This document shows positions 23,117-30,633 of a stretch of 43,783 nucleotides of DNA, one piece after another (position 1 is the stretch's first letter; each line of letters begins with the position of its first letter). The notes below the pieces were generated by a model. The model was given only the letters and a program-made list of their open reading frames with translations, was not told where the DNA came from and made no database searches. This stretch comes from a virus. The position numbers and the translations under genes were made by a program. The stretch is taken from positions 1 to 43,783 of IMG/VR virus record IMGVR_UViG_3300028831_000243. One strand, 5' to 3'.

Positions 23117-23844
23117 GACTCACCGGCTTCGGCGTTCATCGCGGCGATGTCCTCCGCCGTCGGCGCGACGGGACCGTTCGGTTCCTCGGCGTCGGCCGGG
23201 GCGTCCGGTGCGCTGGGCGGCGGGCCGAGGATTTCGGCCGCCGTGACCGTGCCGACGGTCCTGTCCTGCTTCGGGGCTCGGGTGGTGAACCCGTCGAGTT
23301 CCTCGGCGGCGTAGGGCATTGCGTGCAGCACGTCGGCGGCGATGAGCCGGCAGACCTCGCCGGTCGCGCGGGCGACCAGCATCGTCTTGGGCTGCTTCTT
23401 CCACTCGGCCTTTCCGGTCAGGCCGAGTTCGGCGGCGCGCTCGATCGTCCACTCGACGTTCTGCCACTCCTCCTCGCCGCGGCGCCGGCCACGCATGCGG
23501 CACACGGTCCGGGTCGACTCGACCAGTTGCACGCTGTGGCCCTTGGACTGGACGAGGCCGCGCATGGCGTGCGCGCGGAGCGCGGGCGTGCCCTGAATGA
23601 CGTCCATCGAGCGGAGGGATGCCATCGGCCGCAGGCCGAGCTCCTGGCCGGCGAGGATCGCGGCGGTGATGTCCTCCGGCTTATTCCGCAGGGACGCGGG
23701 GACAAAGGACGTCTTGGCGAGGGACATGGCGATCTGGGCGGCTTGGCGGGCTTCCTCGGCCCAGGCGACCAGCGACATGGGCCGGGCGCCGTTGGCGTAC
23801 TCGACCAGCGGGGCGTTCGCCTCGATGCGTTCGATGTCGGTCAT
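23113..23844 (-). CDS. recT: RecT-family single-strand annealing protein
   Basis: This 243-residue protein starts at ATG 23844 (ATGA). The RecT core is clear: LAKTSFVPASLRNKPEDITA, AILAGQELGLRPMASLRSMD, GTPALRAHAMRGLVQSKGH, KKQPKTMLVARATGEVCRLI, then PYAAEELDGF. The C-terminal 45 residues are acidic and proline-rich and may be a protein-interaction tail. RecT anneals complementary strands exposed by the partner exonuclease, promoting phage recombination. The gene pair with the RecE-like nuclease is coupled by ATGA. Confidence 0.9.
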   Translation of the reverse strand: MTDIERIEANAPLVEYANGARPMSLVAWAEEARQAAQIAMSLAKTSFVPASLRNKPEDITAAILAGQELGLRPMASLRSMDVIQGTPALRAHAMRGLVQSKGHSVQLVESTRTVCRMRGRRRGEEEWQNVEWTIERAAELGLTGKAEWKKQPKTMLVARATGEVCRLIAADVLHAMPYAAEELDGFTTRAPKQDRTVGTVTAAEILGPPPSAPDAPADAEEPNGPVAPTAEDIAAMNAEAGES

Positions 23845-24746
23845 GTCGCGTCCTCGCTGGTGTCGTAGTCGCCGCGTTCGACCGCGGCGTTGTGCTGGTA
23901 CTCGGCCCAGCCGGGCAGCGCGAGGGCCTCGACGTCGTCGGAGTAGGCGGGCCAGCGGTTGTCGCGGACGCAGTCCCGGTAGACGTGGATGGCCTTGCGG
24001 TTGAGCCGGTGGCCGGCCTGCATGGCGAACGGGTCGGGCTGGTACACGCCGATCAGGTACGGCGGTGTCTTCTCCTGCATGACCAGCAGGAAGGCGGGTT
24101 CGTCGTCGAGGCCGAGCGCGGTCGCGCCGGCGCAGTACCAGGGGGCCTGCCGGTAGTAGCCGAAGTCGTGCAGGGCTTTCGCGGCGGAGGTCGGGTCCGC
24201 GGAGTTGCACGACTTGTAGTCCGGGATGATCAGCCGGCTGCCGCCGCGGTTGCGGAGCCAGTCGACGCGGGACCGGAGCATGACCCCGGTCTCCTCGTCG
24301 CGCCAGATGAGGGTCTGCTCGGGCCGGCCGGAGCCGGGGGCGAACAGCGCAGCCGCGACCGGGTGCTGCCGGAGCGCGGCGGCCATCGCCTGCACGGTCG
24401 CCCAGTCCTGGGGCAGCAGCGGGATCCGGCCGTTGGCGTACGCCTTCTCCTTGGCTTCGCGGGCCGCCTTGGTGCGCCAGTCCGCGGCGTCGATGACCTC
24501 GACGGGTGCGCCGTCGCCGAGGACCTCCTTGTGTGCGGCGTGGCCGAAGTCGAACTCGTCCTTGTTGGGACGTCCGTGGTCGGCGTACCAGCGGTACTTG
24601 GCGGGGCAGGACGGCGGGAGGAGCAGCTTCGCGCCGGACGCGGACAGGGAGCCGCCGGGCACGGGGTCGGCGAGGTACGCCTCGACCGGCATCCCGTCGT
24701 ACACGCCGGGTTCGGTGACGGCCAGCGGCTCGGCGAGCGCGGTCAC
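23841..24746 (-). CDS. RecE-like PD-(D/E)xK exonuclease
   Basis: This 301-residue protein starts at GTG 24746 (GTGA). GVYDGMPVEAYLADPVPGGS, LSASGAKLLLPPSCPAKYRW and DFGHAAHKEVL match the RecE/DUF3799 N-terminal segments. SRVDWL and LIIPDYKSCNSADPTSAAKA give the catalytic D and DYKS motif, and YYRQAPWYCAGATAL the conserved YRQ(A)xxY. It resects double-stranded DNA ends 5' to 3' to load RecT. Confidence 0.88.
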   Translation of the reverse strand: MTALAEPLAVTEPGVYDGMPVEAYLADPVPGGSLSASGAKLLLPPSCPAKYRWYADHGRPNKDEFDFGHAAHKEVLGDGAPVEVIDAADWRTKAAREAKEKAYANGRIPLLPQDWATVQAMAAALRQHPVAAALFAPGSGRPEQTLIWRDEETGVMLRSRVDWLRNRGGSRLIIPDYKSCNSADPTSAAKALHDFGYYRQAPWYCAGATALGLDDEPAFLLVMQEKTPPYLIGVYQPDPFAMQAGHRLNRKAIHVYRDCVRDNRWPAYSDDVEALALPGWAEYQHNAAVERGDYDTSEDAT

Positions 24747-25117
24747 TGCGCCTCCTCCACGAGCCGGTCGATGACCTGGTCCCATTCCTCGGCCCGCTTC
24801 ATCGCCGCACCGTGCGGGTCGCGGCCGTAGTCCTCGCCGAGTTCGTCAAGGACGGCCATCGCGGTCCAGGCGTTCGCGGCCCGCTCGCGGATGTAGGCGG
24901 CGGTGTCGGCCGCGTCGACGAACCGGCGCCACCAGTCGCGGCGGGTCGGGTAGTCGGCGCCGAGGCCGGGGGTGAGCCGGTGCAGGGCGGCGCCGACTTC
25001 GCGGCCGGTGAGCCAGTCGCGGGTTTCGGCGAGGCGGAGCAGCGCGGTGCGCCGGTCGTCCAGCGGTGGCGGCTGGTAGCCGGCGACGGCGACGTTACCG
25101 GGGTAGGCGATGGTCAT
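24743..25117 (-). CDS. Hypothetical phage protein
   Basis: This 124-residue protein starts at ATG 25117. It is mostly helical (LLRLAETRDWLTGREVGAAL, DAADTAAYIRERAANAWTAM, MKRAEEWDQVIDRLVEEAQ). It lies between the clamp-like and RecE-like genes with ATGA and GTGA overlaps, so a link to replication or recombination is suggested only by location. Confidence 0.55.
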   Translation of the reverse strand: MTIAYPGNVAVAGYQPPPLDDRRTALLRLAETRDWLTGREVGAALHRLTPGLGADYPTRRDWWRRFVDAADTAAYIRERAANAWTAMAVLDELGEDYGRDPHGAAMKRAEEWDQVIDRLVEEAQ

Positions 25118-25800
25118 GCCTGCTCACCGTCCTCAGTGGACTGTGCGGTGCGGGCGGCGGGTGCGGGGTGGCCGATGATGACGGTCGGCTCTGTCGGGTC
25201 GTCACCGAGCTTCACCGGCATGATCACGCCGATGAAGTCGCCCCCCACCTCGACGAAGATTCGCGAGAGCGAGTTGTGGACGAAGAACCGCAGGGGCACA
25301 CCGCTGCGGTCCGCGATCTTGGCGAAGCGGGCCAGGAACGCCGGGGTGAGGCCGAACGGCCGACCAGTCGAGCCGTCCGCGACCTTGGTCAGGATCGACG
25401 GGTAGTCAGGGAACGTGATGGCGGAGGTGGCGAAGCGCATGCTCACCTCGCCCACCGAGCCGACGGCGATGCGGACTGTCAGGGCCGTGCCGTCGTCGAT
25501 CAGCGAGGTCTTCTCGGTAGCCGTGTAGGGCGTCGCGCGGGGCAGCAGGCGCTTGATGATGGCGGCGTGCTTGCTGTTGATGACGATCCGCCGGTCGAAC
25601 TCGCCGTCGCATTCGGCGCGGGCGTGGGCGAGGGTGTACCGGTCGGTGGCGGTGGAGGTGAGGACATCGCCGACCGCTTCGAGGCAGACAACGTTGAGCG
25701 GGTCGTCATGGCCGACGAACGGCAAGGTGTCGCGGAGGACCCGACGGAGTTCGCTGGAGGCGATGGCAACGCAGGCCGCGGTGGAGTTGTCAGTGGACAT
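25114..25800 (-). CDS. Short DNA polymerase III beta-clamp-like protein
   Basis: This 228-residue protein starts at ATG 25800. ASSELRRVLRDTLPFVGHDD then LEAVGDVLTSTATDRYTLAH (DRY at 53-55) match the beta-clamp domain pattern. FPDYPSIL (130-137) matches the segment that closes clamp domain II, TPAFLARFAKIADRSGVP the start of domain III, and IMPVKL (193-198) the MPMRL-type clamp ending. It is only about 60 percent of DnaN length (around 370), equal to two clamp domains. It may form a ring of three subunits or modulate the host clamp. This is by motif reading. Confidence 0.7.
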   Translation of the reverse strand: MSTDNSTAACVAIASSELRRVLRDTLPFVGHDDPLNVVCLEAVGDVLTSTATDRYTLAHARAECDGEFDRRIVINSKHAAIIKRLLPRATPYTATEKTSLIDDGTALTVRIAVGSVGEVSMRFATSAITFPDYPSILTKVADGSTGRPFGLTPAFLARFAKIADRSGVPLRFFVHNSLSRIFVEVGGDFIGVIMPVKLGDDPTEPTVIIGHPAPAARTAQSTEDGEQA

Positions 25801-26086
25801 CGGGTGTCTCCTCGCTGGTTGCGGCGTGCTGCGGGCCGCCGGTCCGGGACAGCCGGACCAGGGCGACCATCAACGCCTGCTGGTGCTGGTGGATCTCGCC
25901 GATGAGCCGGTCCCGCTCTGCGACGACCTCGGCGTAGGCGCGGCGTTCCAGGTGCACCGCGACGAGTTCCTGGCCGAGTTCGACGGCCTTGTCGCGGACC
26001 TCGGCTGTGGCGGCGCGCAGGTCGGCGGCGGCGAGGGCGATCGGGTCGGTGGGGGCCGTGGTGGGCTGGGCCTTGGCGGCGCTCAT
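25790..26086 (-). CDS. Hypothetical coiled-coil protein
   Basis: This 98-residue protein starts at ATG 26086 (ATGA) and overlaps the clamp-like gene by 11 bases. It has a Thr/Pro N-terminus and then one long helix (ALAAADLRAATAEVRDKAVE, ERDRLIGEIHQHQQALMVAL), probably a coiled coil. Function unknown. Confidence 0.55.
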   Translation of the reverse strand: MSAAKAQPTTAPTDPIALAAADLRAATAEVRDKAVELGQELVAVHLERRAYAEVVAERDRLIGEIHQHQQALMVALVRLSRTGGPQHAATSEETPDVH

Positions 26087-26412
26087 CCGGTCACCGCCTG
26101 GGTGGCGTTAGCCAGAGAAAGCAGGGTGTCTGCGTGGCACGACTGGTCCAGGGGGCACCAGCAGACGAGGTCCTTGCCGGCCAGCTCGTGGATGTGCTCG
26201 GCGATCATCCGGATTTGCAGTGCGTGCGATGCGGCGTACGGCGCGGTGATGCAGTCGCGCAGTTCTGTGTCGAACGCCTTGGCGGCCTCGGCATGGTCAC
26301 CGCTGATCGGCCTGAACGGGTTGCCCCACTGACTGGGCCGCCCGACGTACACGGCACCCTCAGGCATCCGCCAGCCAAGGGTGCGCCGGCGCTGGACCCG
26401 TTGCGGGCTCAT
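26083..26412 (-). CDS. DUF4326 family protein
   Basis: This 109-residue protein starts at ATG 26412 (ATGA). VQRRRTLGWRMPEGAVYVGR and PSQWGNPF are the hallmark of DUF4326, and ELAGKDLVCWCPLDQSCHAD (CWC...CHAD) is its conserved Cys/His cluster. The family is widespread in phages and mobile elements and has a nucleotide/ADP-ribose-like binding appearance, but no activity is established that I can cite. Confidence 0.88.
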   Translation of the reverse strand: MSPQRVQRRRTLGWRMPEGAVYVGRPSQWGNPFRPISGDHAEAAKAFDTELRDCITAPYAASHALQIRMIAEHIHELAGKDLVCWCPLDQSCHADTLLSLANATQAVTG

Positions 26413-26615
26413 GTGGTCACCGCCGGGTCGTCCACGGTGACGGTGGCCACGACCGGCCGTCGCTCGGCCGCCCGGACCGCTGCGGGCACCTCCGCTTTGT
26501 ACGCGGTGATGGCGAATTCGGCGTCGGACCGGTCCGCGGACAGGGTGGTGACGATGCTGCCGTCGCCGTGGCCGTTGGGGAGCAGGACGACGACGTAGCC
26601 GATGACGGTGCTCAC
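26409..26615 (-). CDS. Small hypothetical protein
   Basis: This 68-residue ORF starts at GTG 26615 (GTGA). VIGYVVVLLPNGHGDGSIVT and PVVATVTVDDPAVTT suggest a small beta-rich fold with one helix (DAEFAITAYKAEV). Unknown family. Confidence 0.5.
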   Translation of the reverse strand: MSTVIGYVVVLLPNGHGDGSIVTTLSADRSDAEFAITAYKAEVPAAVRAAERRPVVATVTVDDPAVTT

Positions 26616-27046
26616 GACGCGCCTCCGGTGTCGAGCAGGGGCAGCCCGTGGGCGGCGCACTCGGCCTGGTGCGTAGTCAGGCAGCCGTCCGGGTCGCCGC
26701 AGGGCCCGCCGCAGATTGGGCACGGCTGGATCGGCTCGACGTAGAACTCGGCGTCCTCCGGGCCGGTGCCGTACGGCTCCCACCGCACCGACACGGGCAC
26801 CGGCAGGACGGTCACGGCACCGTCGGCCCCGGCCGGCAGGTGGAGGGCTTCGGTGCCGAGTTCGGCCCACCAGTCGACGGCGGCGCAGCGGTCGAGCCGG
26901 TCGCCGTCGGCGTTGCGGCGGCAGTCGGGGAGGTCGTCCCAGTTCCGGCCGGTGAGGTCGGTGTGGTCGTGGGGGCAGTGCAGGTCGGCGTCGATCCGCC
27001 CGTCGATGATGCGCGGGACCAGCAGGTGCGGGGTGCGGTCGCTCAC
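26612..27046 (-). CDS. Hypothetical cysteine-rich phage protein
   Basis: This 144-residue protein starts at GTG 27046 (GTGA). HCPHDHTDLTGRNWDDLPDC near the start and CPICGGPCGDPDGCLTTHQA near the end provide Cys/His clusters that could bind zinc. A beta segment (VTVLPVPVSVRWEPYG) lies between. Similar proteins occur in actinophages, but I do not know a function. Confidence 0.55.
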   Translation of the reverse strand: MSDRTPHLLVPRIIDGRIDADLHCPHDHTDLTGRNWDDLPDCRRNADGDRLDRCAAVDWWAELGTEALHLPAGADGAVTVLPVPVSVRWEPYGTGPEDAEFYVEPIQPCPICGGPCGDPDGCLTTHQAECAAHGLPLLDTGGAS

Positions 27047-27354
27047 GGCGTCACCGCCGCCTGGTGCTTGGCGCGGTCAGCGGCGACCTTGTCCCGGACG
27101 GCGTCGAGCAGCGTGGGGCCGCCGACCATCCGCAGGATGTGGTCGAGGATGATCGTGCAGTCGGCGACCTCGGCCGCGACGGCGTGAGCGACGGCGGGGC
27201 GGTACTCGGGTGCGGCGCTGTCCCAGTCGAGCAGCGCGTCGCCGAGTTCGCGTACCTCCCCGATCAGGTACCGGTAGGCCGGCATTGGTGGCTGGTCGGC
27301 GACGCCGTGGATGCGGTGGTTCTCCGCGGACAGCGCGCGCAGGGTGTCGGTCAC
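27043..27354 (-). CDS. MazG-like protein
   Basis: This 103-residue protein starts at GTG 27354 (GTGA). YLIGEVRELGDALLDWD carries the first ExxE-type helix and AAEVADCTIILDHILRMVGG the second ExxD helix; LLDAVRDKVAADRAKH follows as the closing helix. This fits a minimal MazG/dUTPase-like all-alpha NTP pyrophosphohydrolase. It is the second such gene in this phage, and is more diverged than the one at 16461-16904. Confidence 0.65.
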   Translation of the reverse strand: MTDTLRALSAENHRIHGVADQPPMPAYRYLIGEVRELGDALLDWDSAAPEYRPAVAHAVAAEVADCTIILDHILRMVGGPTLLDAVRDKVAADRAKHQAAVTP

Positions 27355-27611
27355 CGGCCACCGTCCTCAGTGGACTCGCACTTGACGTGCGTCGGCGGCT
27401 CGGCCGACCAGGCGGTCGCCTCGGCCAGCAGTTCGCGGCCGATCTCGCGGGCGGACTTGATCGAGCCGTCGGCGTTCTTGTTCCACGGGTTGAGCGTCTG
27501 CTCGAACGTCATCGAACGGATGGCCGGCTTGCCGCAGACGAGACATTTGCCGGTGCGGGTTGCCCGTTGCCTCAGGGGCTGGAACGTGCGGACGATGCGG
27601 GTGTACATCAT
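27351..27611 (-). CDS. Small CxxC phage protein
   Basis: This 86-residue protein starts at ATG 27611 (ATGA-type overlap). TGKCLVCGKPAIRSMTFEQT contains a CxxC; LNPWNKNADGSIKSAREIGR and HVKCES follow. The pattern (CxxCGK...NPFN...) resembles small actinophage zinc proteins. Unknown role. Confidence 0.55.
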   Translation of the reverse strand: MMYTRIVRTFQPLRQRATRTGKCLVCGKPAIRSMTFEQTLNPWNKNADGSIKSAREIGRELLAEATAWSAEPPTHVKCESTEDGGR

Positions 27612-27700
27612 CGGGTCACCGCCAGGTAGATCACGTAGGCGATGCCGGCAACGACTGCCCAGGCGAGCAATGCGAGCGCGAAGTTGACCGGCCACTTCAT
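27608..27700 (-). CDS. 30-residue single-pass membrane peptide
   Basis: The ATG at 27700 (ATGA) begins MKWPVNFALALLAWAVVAG, a single hydrophobic helix ending YLAVTR, and the stop overlaps the next start. It is too short for most gene finders. Coupling on both sides and the clean membrane helix make it plausible. It could be a small membrane regulator or exclusion peptide. Confidence 0.5.
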   Translation of the reverse strand: MKWPVNFALALLAWAVVAGIAYVIYLAVTR

Positions 27701-27891
27701 GCGGTCACGTCCAGCCAGGTGTGCCGGGCGCCGACAACCGCGTGTGCGGTGGTGTCGGCGAAGGCGACATCCCAGGTGCCGACGGCGGGGTGGGTGACGC
27801 CGGCCACGACGTGTTCGGTGTGCTGTCGGTCGTCGCGGTCGACGACGCGCATGCCGGGGCGCAGCGCGAGGGTGGTGAGGATCTCGGGCAT
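27697..27891 (-). CDS. Small hypothetical protein
   Basis: This 64-residue protein is read from ATG 27891 (TGATG); GTG 27894 is an alternative. LRPGMRVVDRDDRQHTEHVV and GTWDVAFADTTAHAVVGARH look like a short beta-barrel, similar to small phage proteins with a PGM-type turn. No function assigned. Confidence 0.5.
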   Translation of the reverse strand: MPEILTTLALRPGMRVVDRDDRQHTEHVVAGVTHPAVGTWDVAFADTTAHAVVGARHTWLDVTA

Positions 27892-28256
27892 CACAGCTCG
27901 GCCTCCATCCGCACCCGGAGACGCTGCTGTGGGTCGCCGTCACGGACGACCGGGTCGATGGTGAGGAAGTCGCGGAATTCGGCGCGGGTGAACGGCTTGC
28001 CGGGCACGTCGATCTCGCCGCCTCGCGGCTCGTCATACGCTGGGCGGCCGAGGAACATGCCGTCCCCGAGGGGTTCGAGCGTGCCGCTGTGCCGCCGGCT
28101 GGGGCGGCCGCGCATCAGCCAGCGGACCGTGCCGTCTTCCTCCAGGAGGATCGGGTATGTGCCGGGGCCGACCGCGACGTCGCCGCCGTCGGGGGCCTGG
28201 TAGATGCGCCAGCGGAGCACCTCGACGGTGCCGACCTGAACGGCGGTGCTGGTCAC
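27891..28256 (-). CDS. Hypothetical phage protein
   Basis: This 121-residue protein starts at GTG 28256 (GTGA). VEVLRWRIYQAPDGGDVAVG and DGTVRWLMRGRPSRRHSGTL indicate beta-strands; PFTRAEFRDFLTIDPVVRDG is a helical end. No known domain is recognised. Confidence 0.5.
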   Translation of the reverse strand: MTSTAVQVGTVEVLRWRIYQAPDGGDVAVGPGTYPILLEEDGTVRWLMRGRPSRRHSGTLEPLGDGMFLGRPAYDEPRGGEIDVPGKPFTRAEFRDFLTIDPVVRDGDPQQRLRVRMEAEL

Positions 28257-28534
28257 GCCGCACCGTCCAGCGCGGGCTCGTCGCTGACGGCCCGCACGCG
28301 GGCGAGCGGCAGCGCGACCACGACGCCGTGCACGAACACCCGGGCGCTGGTGGCGAGCAGGTGCGCGGGCGAGTAGGTGGCCGTGTTCAGCTCGGTGCCG
28401 TCGAGCAGGGTGGCCACGACCGGGGTGCCGATGGGGTGGCGCAGGTTCCAGGCGTCGCGGGCGCGCTCGGCGTCCGTGCGCGGGTCGGTGGGGGGTGGAT
28501 ACCCGGCGGTTTGGGTATCCTGCTTGTCAGTCAC
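28253..28534 (-). CDS. Hypothetical phage protein
   Basis: This 93-residue protein starts at GTG 28534 behind GAGGAG with good spacing, one of few genes here with a free-standing ribosome binding site. RHPIGTPVVATLLDGTELNT and VFVHGVVVALPLARVRAVS form a small beta fold. A 74-base gap precedes it. Confidence 0.55.
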   Translation of the reverse strand: MTDKQDTQTAGYPPPTDPRTDAERARDAWNLRHPIGTPVVATLLDGTELNTATYSPAHLLATSARVFVHGVVVALPLARVRAVSDEPALDGAA

Positions 28535-28608
28535 GTCCTGCTCCTCAAGGTGGTCGTAGGGCGTTGCTTCGGCGGGCGTCCGGTGAAGACGGGCGCCCGC
28601 TGTCCACG

Positions 28609-28881
28609 TCAGGGGTCGGTGGTGGTGGCCGGCGCGGCCGGGTCGGGTGTCACGTCCGCGCCGGCCACGCCCAGGTCGGCCAGTCCGGTCGGGTCCAGGG
28701 CGAGATGCCAGACGTTCAGCTGGGCGGCGGGCACGGTGGCGGTGAACACGTCCCCGTCGTCGCCCGTGTCGACTTGGTTGAAGGCGCCGAGGGCTCCGGT
28801 GAGCGCGGCGGCGAGGTCGTGGATGCGAGCGACGCCGCACTGGTGGTGCCAGCGCCAGCAGTTGGGCGTGTGGGCGGTCAC
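28609..28881 (-). CDS. Hypothetical phage protein
   Basis: This 90-residue protein starts at GTG 28881 (GTGA). HTPNCWRWHHQCGVARIHDL has two cysteines and three histidines close together, a possible metal site; the C-terminal half is Asp/Pro/Ala-rich. Unknown. Confidence 0.5.
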   Translation of the reverse strand: MTAHTPNCWRWHHQCGVARIHDLAAALTGALGAFNQVDTGDDGDVFTATVPAAQLNVWHLALDPTGLADLGVAGADVTPDPAAPATTTDP

Positions 28882-29114
28882 TGCGTCACCGCCCACACGA
28901 CCCAGAGGGCCAGGACCGCGCCGACCAGGACGGCGGCGGCGACACCGCCGTAGCCGGCGAGCCAGCCGCACCGGGCCGGCCAGTCCTGCCGCCGGTCGTC
29001 GGCGAAGTAGGCGCGCAGGCTGTCCTCGTCGGGGCCGGGCTCGGGGTGGGCGTCTTCCCACGGGTGGATGACCTCGCCGTAGATGTCGGCGTCGGTGATG
29101 GGCCGGAGGTTCAT
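28878..29114 (-). CDS. Small C-terminally anchored membrane protein
   Basis: This 78-residue protein starts at ATG 29114 (ATGA). The soluble acidic N-terminus (ITDADIYGEVIHPWEDAHPE) is followed by one hydrophobic segment (GYGGVAAAVLVGAVLALWVV), a C-terminal anchor. Early phage membrane proteins of this shape can act in superinfection exclusion; that role is speculative. Confidence 0.55.
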   Translation of the reverse strand: MNLRPITDADIYGEVIHPWEDAHPEPGPDEDSLRAYFADDRRQDWPARCGWLAGYGGVAAAVLVGAVLALWVVWAVTQ

Positions 29115-29389
29115 CGGACGCTCCTGGCGTAGAGCCGGGCGAGGGCCAGCAGCGCGGCGTCGGCATCGGCGATGGCGGCGCCGGCGGTCAGCGGCTCGGC
29201 GATGTCGGAGGACGCGACGACGGCGCGGGCGGCGTCCTCGACCCACCACTGGTAGTGGCCGACGCCGCCGGCCGGGCGGGGGACGGCGGAGACGTAGCCG
29301 GCGAGCCAGCCGGCGTAGTCGCGGCGCGCGAGCCGTGGGGTCTGCAGCGTCCAGGGGGTGTTGGCGATGGCCTGGGTGAGGTCGTTCAT
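29111..29389 (-). CDS. Hypothetical phage protein
   Basis: This 92-residue protein starts at ATG 29389 (ATGA). It contains an aromatic-rich half (DYAGWLAGYVSAVPRPAGGV, HYQWWVEDAARAV) and a helical C-terminus (ADADAALLALARLYARSVR). It shares the Ala-rich, DxALL-type closing helix with the next upstream protein (residues AAALAAADTALIG), so the two may be diverged copies. Confidence 0.5.
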   Translation of the reverse strand: MNDLTQAIANTPWTLQTPRLARRDYAGWLAGYVSAVPRPAGGVGHYQWWVEDAARAVVASSDIAEPLTAGAAIADADAALLALARLYARSVR

Positions 29390-29709
29390 GGCCGCCGCCC
29401 GGTGATGCCGATGAGCGCGGTGTCGGCGGCGGCCAGCGCGGCGGCCGGGGTGGCGCAGCGGCCCCACGGGTCGCGCCGCCGCCTGGGGTCATCGGGAAGG
29501 CGGGTGGTGGCCATGCCGGGGCCGACCCACCACGTCCAGTCCTGGTGGGCGTCTCGGGCGACCCATGCACTCCAGCCGTTGTGGACACGACGGGCGGCGG
29601 TGGGCCGGGTCTGCCACACCAGCCGCCACCCATGGCGGCCGAGGTGCAGGTCGGTGATCGCGAGTTGGAGGGCGCCGGCGAGGGGCACCAGCTGCGTGGG
29701 CGTGGTCAT
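29386..29709 (-). CDS. Hypothetical phage protein
   Basis: This 107-residue protein starts at ATG 29709 (ATGA). LGRHGWRLVWQTRPTAARRV and HQDWTWWVGPGMATTRLPDD are rich in Trp and Arg, and the end has an Ala-rich helix. It resembles its downstream neighbour in layout. No function known. Confidence 0.5.
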   Translation of the reverse strand: MTTPTQLVPLAGALQLAITDLHLGRHGWRLVWQTRPTAARRVHNGWSAWVARDAHQDWTWWVGPGMATTRLPDDPRRRRDPWGRCATPAAALAAADTALIGITGRRP

Positions 29710-29987
29710 GACGCGACCTGCACGGTCGAGCCCAGTCGTTGGTCGCCGGCCGCGATCAGGTCGGACAGGGGCATGCCGAGGGCGGCGGCGAGCCGCCAGA
29801 GCCGGTCGAGGGACGGCGAGTAGGCACCGTTCTCGACGCGGTTGATCGACTGCCGGTCGCTGCCGGCCATCTCGCCGAGGCGTTCCTGGCTTAGGCCCAA
29901 CTGCTTGCGTGCGTCGCGGACGGCGGCGCCGAAGGCGAGGCGCCGGTTCAGCGTGCGGCTGTCGCAGTTGCGGGTCGGGTTGCTCAT
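29706..29987 (-). CDS. XRE-family HTH regulator
   Basis: This 93-residue protein starts at ATG 29987 (ATGA). AFGAAVRDARKQLGLSQERL, then GEMAGSDRQSINRVENGAYS and LDRLWRLAAALGMPLSDL form a complete Cro/CI-type five-helix HTH (residues about 20-78). It lies in the early operon, so it may be a Cro-like repressor or a regulator of early gene timing. Confidence 0.88.
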   Translation of the reverse strand: MSNPTRNCDSRTLNRRLAFGAAVRDARKQLGLSQERLGEMAGSDRQSINRVENGAYSPSLDRLWRLAAALGMPLSDLIAAGDQRLGSTVQVAS

Positions 29988-30289
29988 GCCGCTGCCCGCC
30001 ACTGGTTGCGGCGCTCGGTCAGGTGCGCGATCAGCCGGTCGAGGCCGGTCCGGTCGAGGCCGAGGAACGAGCAGGACAGGGCGTCGTCGTCGGTCTCGAC
30101 GAGAGCGTCGACCTCAGCGATGACCCCGGTCACGTCTGCCGTCTCGCCGGGCCAGACGGTGAGTTCGAGGGCGAGGAGGTCTGGGCCGCCGTCCGGGTCG
30201 GTGGTGACGCGGCTCCTGATCACGAGGGCGCCCGCTGTGGACGCCTTGATGTCGACTGCGATGGCTGGCTGTGCGGCATGCTGTTGCAT
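29984..30289 (-). CDS. Hypothetical early phage protein
   Basis: This 101-residue protein starts at ATG 30289. A beta-rich first half (QPAIAVDIKASTAGALVIRS) and the acidic VIAEVDALVETDDDALSCSF precede a basic helix (DRTGLDRLIAHLTERRNQW). It is the second gene of the minus-strand early operon. Unknown family. Confidence 0.55.
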   Translation of the reverse strand: MQQHAAQPAIAVDIKASTAGALVIRSRVTTDPDGGPDLLALELTVWPGETADVTGVIAEVDALVETDDDALSCSFLGLDRTGLDRLIAHLTERRNQWRAAA

Positions 30290-30383
30290 GGGTCCTGCTC
30301 CCGGTCCTGTCGGGTCGTGGGATCAAGGCCCTCGGCTGGCGTGCCTGCGCCGCCGGGGGCCGCTCTTGGTAGGCCGTCCTTGG
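30290..30383. other. Short intergenic gap in the early operon
   Basis: These 94 bases separate the first two minus-strand early genes. They contain the GGAGC-type ribosome binding site for the gene at 30289. I see no promoter or strong hairpin. Confidence 0.4.
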
Positions 30384-30626
30384 TCACGACGCGACGCGCT
30401 GAACGCCCTCGTCGTCTGCGCCGTCCCAGACGTCCCAGTCGCCGGACCGCGCCCAATTGCGCAAGCTCTCGTAGCCGACTCGCAGGCCGGCCTCGTCTGA
30501 GATCGCGGCCGCAACCTTGCGCCAGCCCTGCTCATCCCTGCGCAGGGTCTCAACGCGGTCCTGCAATCGACCACCCAGCCGCAGGTCAACCAACTGCTGG
30601 AGCGCCGTGCCGCTCTGCTCGTCCAT
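30384..30626 (-). CDS. Small HTH-like early protein
   Basis: This 80-residue protein starts at ATG 30626, directly at the predicted transcription start of the leftward promoter, so the mRNA is probably leaderless. LVDLRLGGRLQDRVETLRRD, then EQGWRKVAAAISDEAGLRV and GYESLRNWARSGDWD look like a compact HTH: 'WRKVAAAISDEAGLRVGYES' parallels HTH helices 2-3 and 'LRNWA' a recognition end. As first gene of the early operon, behind a palindromic operator, it is a candidate Cro-like autoregulator. Confidence 0.65.
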   Translation of the reverse strand: MDEQSGTALQQLVDLRLGGRLQDRVETLRRDEQGWRKVAAAISDEAGLRVGYESLRNWARSGDWDVWDGADDEGVQRVAS

Positions 30627-30633
30627 GTTCAGG

